Of a DNA stretch of 64,000 nucleotides, positions 1 through 9,989 are shown piece by piece. The stretch is from assembly GCF_902635505.1 (NCBI RefSeq), contig NC_045429.1, positions 428,571,669-428,635,668 on the forward strand. The letters run 5' to 3'. A program made the translations under genes and the position numbers. This DNA is from Sarcophilus harrisii (taxonomy: Eukaryota > Chordata > Mammalia > Dasyuromorphia > Dasyuridae). Every line of letters begins with the position of its first letter. The first letter of the stretch is position 1. A model generated the notes under the pieces. It was not told the origin of the DNA. It was given only the letters and a program-made list of their open reading frames with translations, and made no database searches.

Positions 1-104
1 AGCTGTGATATCCAAGTTGTATGAACATCAAATCAAAAGCCACCCTCACTCTCCTTCCTAACTGGTTTTGCACTTGCTTCATCATTCTCTGCTGCTATCT
101 CTAT

Positions 105-280
105 TTTGTTACTTCCCCCATAGCGCCCTTGTCACACCACCACACACACAATTCTCCTCTCTCTGTCCGCTCCACTCTATCTCCCAGGAGGAAACTACAC
201 TGAGGAGCCAACCTCAGCCCTTGCACAGCCTTCCATTTTCTGGACTCATTTTTTCAGTTTCCAACTTCTAGTTTCTTGTC
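105..280 (+). promoter_or_regulatory. Inverted relic of the CCL4-type distal promoter block (copy 1)
   Basis: Read on the plus strand, this block aligns with the region just upstream of the CRE-like site in the minus-strand genes at 13.1-14.4 kb and 3.7-5.7 kb. It shows the same order of short matches: ACTTCCCCC, CCCTTGTCAC, a CACACACA/CTCT-rich stretch, CAGCCCTT, then TTTTTCAGTTTCCAAC. No TATA box or signal-peptide exon follows, so it is a promoter fragment without a gene. Its orientation is opposite to the gene of the same unit. The alignment was made by eye. Confidence 0.5.
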
Positions 281-429
281 TATGATGTAACAAATTGGTC
301 TAAGCTCAGTTTCTCTCTATCTGCTTTCCAGACCCAACTGCCTGATTTCTTAGGGTTTGCTAAACATCCTGCATCCATCCTCACTTGCTTCATTTCTGAA
401 TGTAGTAACCAGAATCTGGAGAAGAACTA

Positions 430-2480
430 GCAAATGAGTGAAATGTTTTCAATGAGAACAAATTCAAATGACGCTCTTCCTGCAATAAGCAATCTTTCCA
501 GCAGAAGGCTAAAGATGAAGGGTGTTTCCCCCTTTTGCTGATGAGGTGATAAATGTGAAATACCCCTTGAGATAGACATTTTGACCCATGGATATCACTT
601 TTCTTTGATTATACACATTCTCTTTTATAGGAAGACTGCTTTGAGGCAACTGACAGCAATGCAAAACTAACAGGGAAAAAAAGATAGAGCAATAATGAAA
701 ATTGAGAGGAGAAAGGGAATTCTAGAAGAAAAGACAGGTAAGGAAAATGATTTTCTGTTGTGATAAATTCAACATATTCCTGAAAACACAAGAGTATATT
801 CAGAAGAAGGTCACAGATTCATATATCCTTCACTTTTCTCTTCTTCATATGTAGAAATGTTTACATTTGTGGATATTTTATTATTCAGAATAAAAAATAA
901 TTATTTAATGAAATGTGAGAGTCATGGCAAGTTGAGAGACACTCTGACAAGAGTCTGCATTTCACTTTCTTCTGGTGAGTGGATGGGGTTACAGAACCCA
1001 ACCCTGAATTGTTAGGTTTGAACTGTGGCTATTCTCTGGATTTAGGGCTTCCTCTTCCTGTGCTGAGAGCCATAAGTTACTCTCTCTTTGTTCCTTAGTG
1101 ACCTACTACCTAAATGGAGATCCAATAGATCCAATAGCGAGGTCCTAGAGAATATAGAGATCCAGTATGAGAATGACACAAGAGTATGTCATCAAAAGAC
1201 AGAATCACAAATTTAGTGCTACAGTAAAGCTATAGAAAAGGTTTATTTAGATTTTCACTAGAACACAGGAGCTCTGGGAGAAAAAGGAAAGGGAGAATGA
1301 AATAAGGTATCACTACACACTCCTGATCCAAGAAAGAAGAGAGAAGAGAAATCAAGTCTGAGCTTTAGCATTTCCTCTTGTCTACAGATAGAAAAAGGAC
1401 TTCTTTTTCCTTGAACTTTAGATTGAAACAAGGCTCCCACTCACATACAATTGAGCTCAGATTCTGTCTTTGTGCAGAGGTGGTGTAGTACAATGGATAG
1501 AACATTGAATTTGAGTCAGACAGAGTGAGGTCAAAATCCTGCCCCTGATAATGACTAGCCTACAAAGTGACCCTGGAAAGTGAGCCAATCATGCTCAGTC
1601 TATAGACTGACCCTCCACTTTCCTAATCCTTTACATTTCCAATGTTTTGCTGACTCACTCCCTTCACATTAAAAGGTTTGTTTCAAGCTTTGAGTGTAAC
1701 AGACATTTAGAAATTCATGGTGTAAAATCTCCATTGACAGAAATAAAATTTAATTATTAAAGGAGATCAAGAAATGTACAGGTACCTCTTTGGGCTTCCC
1801 TCACTTGGGTTTTTTCCCCCGGGGCTATTTTGTGACCCATTCAACTTTTAGGAGGAGAACAGGATTGATTTCCTCTTATTCCCTATGGTGACCATTCCAA
1901 ACTAGCCCGGTAGATACAAATTATGCTATTATTCAAAGTGTAGAGCAGTGTGGGAACTCAGCCTTGGATATTTCACAGCTGTATAAAACAGCTTCTCCCT
2001 ATTTCACATGGGCTGTTAAGAGAAAAATTAGTTTTTTGGAGACTTTGAATGCCCTTTGAATGAAAGTTCTGGACTGCAGGATCAAGGATTTGGAGCTGTA
2101 AGAACTTTAGAGGGTAGGACGTCTACTATGAAGGCATTTTCCTTCCCAATTCCTTTCAAATATCCCTTGAGACTTTATCTTCCCCAAAACCTTATATTAT
2201 AGACAGTACAGAGAGAATGGTAACACTCTCCCCCTGTCACCACCAATAATCAATATAAATCAGCAAAGAATAGTACACAACCTTAGGCTCAATAGAGAGC
2301 TTTATGAGTATTAAAGGATGTTTTGCTGCCCCTGTTACCTCATGTCAGACTTAGGGATCTGTTGTCTTAAATTATTTTAAAGAATAACCTTGAAGATTAA
2401 ATCTTGAAGGAATTGGCCAAGATCACACACTTACTACTTGACAAAGGCCATTTGGGAAGTGAATGCATTTCAGAATGGAA
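430..2480. other. Duplicated 3' flank of the CCL4-like units, copy 1; no gene
   Basis: This non-coding stretch lies beyond the 3' end of the minus-strand gene at 3.7-5.7 kb and aligns in patches with 7440-10480. The clearest part is 1990-2340 against 10060-10390: matching TTTGGAGA, AATGGAAGTTCTG-like and CTTCCTTCCCAATTC words and a shared GTGG-type end. Short reading frames here are not conserved between copies. A MIR-like SINE sits at 1474-1680. Confidence 0.5.
1474..1680 (+). repeat. MIR/CORE-SINE relic
   Basis: It contains the SINE-like order: a GTGGTGTAGTACAATGGATAG-like head, GAGTCAGACAG, a B-box-like GGTCAAAATCC and TGACCCTGG. A related SINE occupies the matching place in the third flank copy at 29112-29400, so the insertion probably predates the duplication. 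Confidence 0.45.
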
Positions 2481-2494
2481 TACTGTATACAATG

Positions 2495-2740
2495 CTGGTC
2501 ATGGAATCAACCAGATTCATCTACCTAAGTTCAAATTTGGCTTCAAACACTTTCTATCTGTGTGAGCCTGGGAAAATCACCTAATCTGGTTTGCCTCAGT
2601 CTCCTCATCTGTCCAATAAACAGGAGCAGGAAATGGCAAATGATTCCAGTATCTCTGCCAAGAAAATGCCAAAGGGATCCACAAAGAGTTAGATATAATT
2701 GAAATGACTGACCAATAATAACAAAACAGTCATCTACTCG
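2495..2740 (+). repeat. Marsupial tRNA-derived/CORE SINE
   Basis: The body has AAGTTCAAATTTGGC, TGTGTGAGCCTGGG, TTTGCCTCAGTCTCCTCATC, GGAAATGGCAAATGATTCC, CCAAGAAAATGCC and a tail GAAATGACTGACCAATAATAAC. This word order is the one I know from the abundant marsupial SINE. It is diverged, hence old. Confidence 0.7.
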
Positions 2741-2899
2741 AAAAGGTGACTGAAAAAAATCCCCACTATCACATTCTTTGTGGATGGTCACGTAGGTTCT
2801 GTTTACAAACCCACATGGGAGAGGCATCTCACAACAGCTTAACATGGTCCATTTCACTATGAACAGCTATCAGTGTTAAGAAGTCATACCCAATTTAGA

Positions 2900-3330
2900 T
2901 CCTAACAAATCCTACTTTATGCCCTTTTTTTCTATTTTTCAGCTCTAGAGAGAATTCATCTCAACTTTTCTAGTACTTGAAAACTTCCCATATCTGAAAA
3001 CAGAAATCATGGCTCTTCTCTTTCCCCCCTGACTGACCCTAGTTCCTTCTTATGATCCTTTTATGATTCTAGGCACCTGACATCCTTGATTGCTTCCTAT
3101 AGCCAATGCCCAGCTATCTAATGTTCCTTTGAAACTGTGGTTACCAAAACAGAACACAAGACTCCCTGAGTGGTCTTATGAGATCAGAGCAATGGGCATA
3201 TTGCCTCTCTGTTACTGAAAGTTTACTTCACAGTAGGGATGAATCTCGGATTTGGGGAGTCAGCCTGCTGACTCAAAGTAAGATGGCAGTACATTCAACT
3301 CACAGAGCTATTACAGAACTCTGGTTGTCC
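2900..3330 (-). repeat. CR1/L3-type LINE relic, antisense
   Basis: The plus strand reads like the antisense of CR1 elements: CCAAAACAGAACACAAGACTC, a TGGTCT..GAGCAGAG-like piece, TTGCCTCTCTG, then CTGACTCAAAGTAAGATGGCAG. The matching region of the second unit at 11640-12700 is more complete. An open frame on the plus strand at 3178-3537 crosses this relic and the gene's 3' UTR and is not a gene. Confidence 0.45.
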
Positions 3331-3403
3331 AAGATCAGAACCCCTTCACCCTCATCCCCAATGGACATTTCAATCACAGCAAAAAGATATGGTTTTGAAA
3401 ACT

Positions 3404-3409
3404 TTTATT
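3404..3409 (-). other. Polyadenylation signal of the first CCL4-like gene
   Basis: TTTATT on the plus strand is AATAAA on the minus strand, about 310 bp past the stop codon. An AATAAA sits at the same relative place in the second gene (12771-12776), which supports both. Confidence 0.55.
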
Positions 3410-3719
3410 CTGAAATCTTCATGCAACAAATATTCATAGAATGGAGCAGGGGATCCAAAAGTCTCTCAGGAAGAGAGGCCAGGATGATAGTAGAGGGTCC
3501 CATGGGGACCAGTTGTCTTCCAGAAATGGAACAATAGTACTAATAAATACCCAAAGTCATCACCACATAAATTAAATAAAGTCTCTCAGAGAAGAATGAA
3601 TTATCATAGGGCAGGTTAACTCTGGAAGGCTGAACTGTGGAGAGAATGCATCTGACTGGGGAAATCCTCAGCTTGGTCCATTTCCCACAAAGATTCCTTG
3701 TTTCAGGCCTCTGAGGTGC

Positions 3720-5719
3720 TCAGTTCAGCTCCAGGTCTTCCACATAGCTCTGCACCCAGGCATCAGTGGGATTGGCACACACCTGCCAGCCCCTTTTGGT
3801 CAGGAACCTAGGGAGGGAGAGAAAGAGACATTAGAGATCATGGAAGAAGAGGTGTTTCTTTCTGTTCCCTCCATGTCCAGCACTGATCGCTTCCTGCACA
3901 TCTCTGCAGGGACAGAAGGAAAATTCTCACCTCTAGCAATATCTCTCAGACCCTTCTGAGTCAATCCCATTCTCTCTAGAGACTTGTCCAATGGGGAGTC
4001 TCTCAGGAAGCCCCTTGTTGAAATAAAATTCCTGTGGCATCAGGTGAAGCTTCCCTTTGGATAGTAGCTCCATGGACAGCCTAACCTTTGTCAGAGACAC
4101 TTATGGGACTTCTTTTCCTTGTCACCAGGTGTCACCTGGGTGACCTGATTCATCTCTTTGACCAAGTAGCCCAATGATCCCATTTCTTCTTTCCACCCTC
4201 TCCCTATATCCCCTTGAGATTTCAGTAGATAGATACTCACACCACAGCTGGCTGGGAACACAGGGTGCTGGTCTCATAATAGCCTATCACATTTTTTCTC
4301 TGGATTTGTCGACTAACATAGAAGAAGCAGCTGGAGGTGGGAGGGTCAGAGCCCACTGGAAAGAAAAGAAGGGAGGCATAAGATTAGTAAGATCATATTT
4401 TCACACCTTTCCTTCATTAGCTGCTGATTCCATCCCAGGGACACTCCCTGTATTGGGCACAGAGGGGATGGTACTCTCATGTCTCCCTTACCCCACTTCC
4501 CTCCAGTACCAAGAGTTATTTTCACTATGCCTGGAGGAGAATCAGAAGAGCTGCTCCCATGCTCACTGTGTATATTTTGAAAAAAACAAGTTCTGTGGGA
4601 GCTAGAAAGGATCTCATAGATCTGCCCAGACAATTTCTGCCTTTGGCAAGAAAGCCACTTTCTTTTCTTTTTTTAATAAACCTTTTTATTTTCAAAATAT
4701 GTGCACAGATAATTTGACAACATTGACCCTAGCATAGCCTTTTGTTTCAGATTTTCTCTTCCTTCCACCAAACCCCTCCCATAAATAACAAACAATCCAG
4801 TATATGTTACACATGTTAAAATATATGTTAAATCCAATATGCATAAACATGTTTATACAATTCTCTTGCTGCACAAGAAAAATGAGATCAAAAAAAGCAA
4901 AAGAAAAAAAGTAAATGAGTAAGAAAACAAAAGGCAAGTGAACAACAACAAAAAGAGTGAGAATGTTATGTTGTGATCCACACTCAGTTCCCACAACCCT
5001 CTCTCTGGGTGTAGATGGCTCTCTTCATCACGAAATTATTGGAACTAGCCTCAATCATCTCATTGTTGAGAAGAGTCACATTCATCAGAAATGATCATCA
5101 TATAATATTGTTATTGCCATGTAATCTCCTGGTTCTGCTCACTTCACTTAGCATCAGTTCATGTAAGTCTCTCCAGGCCTCTCTAAAATTATCCTGTTGA
5201 TTGTTTCTTACAGAACAATAATGTTCCACCACATTCATACACCATAACTTATTCAGCCATTCTCCAATTGATGGGCATCCACTCAGTTTCCAGTTCCTTG
5301 CCACTATGAAAAGGGCTGCCACAAACATTTTTGTTCATGTGGGTGCCAAGAAAGCCACTTTCTACAAACCATATGAGTAATTAGTGACAGAGACACAATG
5401 AGAACTTAGTCAAGACACAGAACTCAATCTAGTGCCCTTTTGCCCCTTGTTTTATCTCCATCTAACATTTATCAAGCAAATACTTTCAAGGACATGTTAA
5501 TACCTTCAAGTCTAAGGCATCTAAATCCTACCCTTCCCTTTCAGGTCTCCTCCTTCTCAAGTTAGGATGATCCCTGTGGTTAGAGCAAGGATCTATCCAG
5601 TCCATGACCTCATCCTGGGCACAGAGGCAAGAGGAAGCTCACTTACTTGGTGCACAGGATATCAGACAGCTGAAGGCCATGACCATGAGGATGGAGAGGG
5701 CAGCCACAGAGACCTTCAT
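3720..5719 (-). CDS. CCL4-like CC chemokine gene with an altered CC motif (Ser-Cys)
   Basis: Three coding exons: 5647-5719 (73 bp), 4241-4355 (115 bp) and 3720-3807 (88 bp). All have GT/AG borders and the family phases, and give 91 residues (human CCL4 has 92). Residues 1-22 or so form a hydrophobic signal peptide beginning [13 protein letters not shown]. The mature part begins APMGSDPPT, as in CCL4, and ends VEDLELN, like the CCL4 end DLELN. The expected product is a secreted leukocyte attractant of the CCR5-ligand type. Three of four cysteines are present (34, 57, 73). Position 33, the first Cys of the CC pair, is Ser (AGC; TGC in the neighbour at 13-14 kb). This would remove the C1-C3 disulphide. 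The BBXB basic motif is also reduced (KRGW where CCL4 has KRSK). The rest of the frame is open, so this is either a recently altered gene or an unusual three-cysteine chemokine. Intron 1 holds an L1 fragment. Confidence 0.85.
4664..5346 (-). mobile_element. 5'-truncated L1 in intron 1, with 17-bp target duplication
   Basis: Antisense L1 3' end: a TTTTTATTTTCAAAATATG start, then the reverse of the 3' UTR, then the reverse of the ORF2 C-terminus, including the frame that reads [32 protein letters not shown] occurs at 4647-4663 and again at 5347-5363, flanking the element exactly. It is in the same transcriptional direction as the host gene. Confidence 0.85.
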
Positions 5720-5790
5720 GATCCCAAGAGGACAAGGGAGCTGAAAGAGCAGAGTACAAGCTGAGAGCCTCTGGAGAATCTCCGTATCTC

Positions 5791-5865
5791 TTTTTATAGG
5801 AGTTTCTGGGCATACCCAGAGAGTAAGAAGGAACAGGAGTGGCAATTCCAGGGGAGCTGATGTCA
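5791..5865 (-). promoter_or_regulatory. Core promoter of the first CCL4-like gene: TATA and CRE-like site
   Basis: TATAAAAA lies at 5791-5798 (minus strand), 72 bp upstream of the ATG. TGACATCA lies at 5858-5865, with a 59-bp gap to the TATA box. Between them is a kB-like GGAATTGCC next to CCCCT. TGACATCA is the type of CRE/ATF element reported for the CCL4 (MIP-1beta) promoter. Induction by ATF/AP-1 and NF-kB is inferred from this. Confidence 0.7.
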
Positions 5866-6040
5866 TTGTTGGAGTAAGAAATCAAAACTTAGCCTAGGAA
5901 ATATAAAGCTGCTGCCAGGGAATAAACTTCTGTTCCCCAGTTTCAACATGAGGGAAAGGGGAGAGAGGATAGAGAGAAGAGAAATGAATATGTGGTAAAG
6001 TGGTGTGTGTGCTAAGGGGGAAGTGGTGAACTTGAATTAG
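5866..6040 (-). promoter_or_regulatory. Distal promoter block of the first CCL4-like gene
   Basis: On the minus strand this block carries TTCAAGTTCACCACTTCCCC, a pyrimidine-rich stretch, a TGAAACTG word and TATATTTCCTAGGC just before the CRE. It matches the blocks at 14563-14740 (minus) and, inverted, those at 7095-7290 and 105-280 (plus). Four copies therefore exist, two attached to genes. Confidence 0.6.
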
Positions 6041-7090
6041 TAACCAAAAAAAAGATGAAAACACATGCAAAACTAAACTGGAAGGACAGTTCTGTGACCA
6101 CTATTGACCCTACAAAGGAATATTCAATATGATCTTCAAACTGCTTTGATATCACAACTGCTGAGTTCTTAGCATTACAGATTTAGAACCATCTTAAATG
6201 GTCTAGTTCAATACTCGCAGATTCTAGATAAAGAATTGTGGCCCAGAAGGAAGTAACTTGCACAAGATCACACTGGTAGTCAGAAAAAATACTTGATATA
6301 TTGTTTCCACATCTGTTAACGTCATACTCACTTTATACTTTATATAAGAGCATGTCCATTTATATGCATGTACATATATACACAGATACATGTGTATCTA
6401 TCTTATGTGAAGAATGGTCTATACCAAGGAAACCTCTATGGTTCTTTAAAAGCACTCACGGATAATTTTTGCACAAATGGTATCCATAAAAAACCTGGTC
6501 TTAGTTTATCCCTTTGATCTTCTGAGTTCAGGCAGGATTTGACAGAATTCTGGGGCACAACCTCATGAGACCCTCTGAGGAGGAGTGCAGGTTTGAAACA
6601 ATGATTAGAATTGTGAAACACTTGTTAGTACACAACCTTTACATCCTTTTTCATCCAAAGGAAATGAATTTTATATTAAAGAAGATAAAGCAATATGTGG
6701 AGGGAAGATAGAGATGGGTGTGAATACAATGTTACTATATTATATGTTATAATATACTATGTTATAGGCATCTCAAACTATCCTGAAATTTGAGACATAC
6801 CTTTTCAACCCAGGTCTAAAGTCTGCACATCTGCAACAGGTAAAGGATCTGCTTCTGACTATTGTTATGACCTTGAACAAGTCAATTCTCTCTGAGCCAC
6901 ATTTTCTATAGTTCTAAAATTATGACATTGAACTAGACAACTAAGGATGGATCTAACTTTTAACCTGTACTCCTAAGATCTAAGCAATTATCCTATCAAA
7001 ATAGTATGAAGAGTATATCAAATGCTCCTTCAAATCAATGATCAACATAGCTTTGTAGTTTAGTTTTCCATTTGCTTTATCTGTTTCTTC
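6041..7090. other. Non-coding; MIR-like fragments only
   Basis: Weak MIR-like pieces appear at about 6150-6290 (TGTGGCCCAGAAGGAAG, TTGCACAAGATCACACTGG) and 6800-6910 (CTTCTGACTATTGTTATGACC). AT-rich short repeats lie at 6340-6400 and 6730-6770. No gene seen. Confidence 0.4.
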
Positions 7091-7094
7091 TGTG

Positions 7095-7290
7095 ATCTCA
7101 AGTTCATCACTTCCCTCTCAGAACCCTTGTCATCTTACTACATACACATTTCTCTTCTCTCTCTCTCTCCACCCTCCTCTTTTCTTCATGATGAAATTTT
7201 ATTGGGGAAGAGAACCTAGCCTTGTCACCAGCCTTACATTTCCTGAGTTCATTTTTCAGTTTCCAGCTCCTACCATGACATACGGAGGTT
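7095..7290 (+). promoter_or_regulatory. Inverted relic of the CCL4-type distal promoter block (copy 2)
   Basis: The plus strand matches the minus-strand promoter of the gene at 13.1-14.4 kb over about 190 bp. Shared words are TCAAGTT, ACCCTTGTCA, CATGATGAAA, CTTACATTTCCTG, TTTTTCAG and ACCATGACAT. The match stops in the CRE: TGACATCA in the gene, TGACATAC here. No TATA box or exon 1 follows. The block faces the opposite way from the gene of its unit. Confidence 0.65.
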
Positions 7291-7439
7291 CCTGTAGTAT
7301 TGTTGTATGAGATGTTGGCTTAAGCTTGATTTTTGTCTGCCTGTTTTTCCAGTACATTTGGTCAACTATAGAATGTTACTCCAAGTGGATGATTTCCTTG
7401 GATTTGCCAAATACCTACTGTTATAATGATGTTTCCATT

Positions 7440-8650
7440 TCAGAATGAAGATAGTAGATCCAAAAGGGGGAAAAAAACCTGATGCAATGACTGAAGTATT
7501 GTAGATGAAAATAAGTTTGAGTGACCTGAGAATGGTGATCACTGCAATGACAAATCATTCTGTCAGAAAACTGGGTACTAAGTATGTTTTTCCTCTTTGC
7601 GCATTTAAGTGATAGACAAAAAGTGTCAAATTTTCAACTCTGGGAAATTTTGTTTTGTTTTATTCTATCCAGTTTGTCATGTAGGGGGACTTCTTTGGGG
7701 CAATTGATAAAAGGTGGTGAATAGTGATAGTAATACAAAAAGCAAAAAAAAAGGGGGGGGGAAAGAGTCAGGAAAAAAAGAGAAGGGAAGGGAAGCATCT
7801 CAAGAGAAAATTAGTGGGGGAGAGGAGGGGAAAGACACAAAAGAATGGAAAGAATTCCAGAAAACAACAAAAAAAATTGGAATTTTCTTATCATTGTGAC
7901 AAATTTAATATATGCCTTTAAAAGAAAAACTATTCACAGGTGCATATAGTCTCCTTTTTCTTGTTCTTTGTATATTAAAATGATCTTAGTTGTTGATATA
8001 TTAATGTTCATAATAAAAAAGAAAAAATTATAATGTGTGAAGGTCAGAACATTTTTTTCCATACAAAAGAAATTGGGAGACACTGTGTGATAAGTTTGGA
8101 AACCACTCTTTTATGGCCAGTGGTTGGGTTCCCAGAAGACAGCCTTGTGTTCTTATGGGTTTGCCCATATCTCTTTTCTATAACCAGGACTTCCACTCTC
8201 TCCTGAGAGTCATCTTTTTCCCTCACTCATTCTCAGTGTCCCGATGCTTCAGCTGAGATAAACATGGAATATAAAAAGATCTAAAGGAATATAGGGACCC
8301 AATGTAGACAGAAGCCACGCAAAAAATGTCCCCCCAAAGATAGAGAATTAAACCCTAAAGTAAACCTACAAAAACATCTAAGTCAAACCTGTCCTAGAAA
8401 AAACAATAGTGTTACCCAAGTCCTGGGAGAAGGAGGGAAAAGAGAAGGAAAAGAGAGGCCCACTACATTCTCTTGATCTGAGAAGGAAAAGGGAAGAGAA
8501 AACCAGACAGGTCTAGAATTCTCCCTTAATAGTAAGAAGGAAAAAAAGAATTCTCCTTATCTCTTGAGTTTCAATTAGAAATGGGAATTTCACTCCCAGG
8601 AAAAGTCAGACCAGATTTTGTGGATTTTGTGCTCTTTCTTTCCCTCTTCT
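7440..8650. other. Duplicated 3' flank, copy 2; no gene
   Basis: It aligns in patches with 430-1470 and with the two halves 22480-23155 and 28051-29110 of a third copy. The clearest shared part is 8090-8200 (GGAAACCACTC..GGCCAGTG..CTATAACCAGG) against 28130-28215. The lysine-rich reading frames near 7714-7921 are a purine-rich artefact. Confidence 0.55.
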
Positions 8651-9240
8651 TCCCTCTAAGTAGGCAAGGCTTTCATCATCTCTCACTTAAACTCTTTAAA
8701 TAGCTTTCTAGTTAGTCCTTTGTCCCTTCCAGGCTCTCATCTCCTCAATCCATTCTCCACAGTTATTGATAATTTTTTTATGTTTCCCCCATGTACAACA
8801 CTTATAAATTCCTGTAGACTTCTGGAAGAATTTAAAGAACAATCCAGACCTTTTGCACCATTCCTCTAGTTATTTTGAGTCAATCATTTCCTTTTTAGGT
8901 AAATTGATAATCCTCAAGCTTATGTCTGACCACACCACCTACCTCCTCAGGAAGCTCCAGTGTTTCCTGTCCTGTTCTATATTTCTTTTTTGCTATGCTG
9001 CTTTTTACAAGAAGTCATTCCCGATTCTCCCAGTAATTAGTGTTTCTCCCCAACCTCTGTAATTACTTTGAATTGATTTTGTAAATAGATTTTAAAATTT
9101 TCTTCTCTGGCTCTATGGAGTTTCCTTCCATTGTACTATATTCCACTAGACTACAAAGACCTTCTGGGTAGAGATATTTTCATTTTTTGCCTCTGGGACC
9201 TTACCACTCAGAACAATGCTTAATTATAAATGGGAGCACT
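8650..9240 (+). repeat. L2 LINE 3' relic
   Basis: L2-like words in order: CTTCCAGGCTCTCATCTCCTC, CCATTCTCCACAG, TATGTCTGACCACACCACCT, CTCAGGAAGCTCCAG, then CTGGGACCTTACCACTCAGAACAATGC. A 132-bp part (8768-8899) is repeated without change inside a chemokine intron. Confidence 0.6.
8768..8899 (+). repeat. 132-bp perfect direct repeat, copy A (in L2 relic)
   Basis: Base-for-base identical to 13224-13355. The L2 context continues naturally on both sides here, so this is the likely source copy. Confidence 0.9.
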
Positions 9241-9259
9241 GCGCTGTGCTGTGCTGTAC

Positions 9260-9825
9260 TGTGCTGGCCATACTCATTGACCTCAGGCAACTTTCTTCTA
9301 AAGTTGCTTAAGAAACTACACACTAAGCACCCAAACTTGGAGTTATCATCTTTGGCCCCATAGAAGAGTTGAAAAAACAAAGCACCAACACTCTCCATTT
9401 GTGGAGATGATGTTTTTGAGGTGTAAAACATCACATAAACTGCCAGACAAAATTGGTGTGTTGTTTAGTTTTGCTGCACTTTCTCCCCTTATTTTTAATA
9501 TCATTATTGCAAGGAATAACTCACTGAATAAGAAATATTCAGAAATAAGTGATGCTTTAAAATGTGTTAACAAAAATTAAATTATGAAAGGAGAACAAGA
9601 CACGTGCAAATGAATCTTTTGAACTTCTCCATTTTTTCTGTCACAGTCAAGGGCCTCTCGTGTTCTCAGAGATACAAAGAGATTCTATCTATCATTCTGT
9701 AGTAACTATTCCAACCCAGCCTGGTGGAATAGATGGCATGGTGGTTTTGAAATCATAGAATAGTATAGACACTGCCTTGGATACTTCCTTACTGTATGTA
9801 CACAGGAAAATCAGTTAATTTTTCA
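9260..9825. other. Non-coding spacer of unit 2
   Basis: No gene seen. 9550-9620 matches 1700-1790 (AATTAAATTATGAAAGGAGAACAAG against AATTTAATTATTAAAGGAGATC-like). A short CTGTGCTGTGCTG repeat lies at 9240-9265. Confidence 0.4.
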
Positions 9826-9985
9826 TAGTCTCTCTCTTTTTTTCTTTTTGCAAGACAACTGAGCTTAAATGACTTTCCCAGGGTCACACAGAAAATAAGG
9901 ATTAAGTGTCTGAAGCTGGATTTGAACTCAAGTTCTCCTGATTTCAGGCCCAGTGTTCTATCTACTGTATCATCTAGCTGCCCCA
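9826..9985 (-). repeat. Marsupial tRNA-derived SINE, antisense
   Basis: The reverse complement reads GGGGCAGCTAGATGATACAG, GATAGAACACTGGGCC, TTGAGTTCAAATCCAGC and TGTGTGACCCTGGG, then an A/G-rich tail. Confidence 0.75.
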
Positions 9986-9989
9986 ATCT

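Noticed and set aside
3178-3537. 119-residue plus-strand open frame
   Set aside because: It crosses a CR1/L3 relic and the 3' UTR of the minus-strand gene and is not conserved in the sister unit.
4174-4605. 143-residue plus-strand open frame
   Set aside because: It is antisense to the CC-containing exon of the CCL4-like gene and has no recognisable domain.
7714-7921. Lysine-rich reading frames
   Set aside because: A purine-rich composition artefact in a non-coding duplicated flank.
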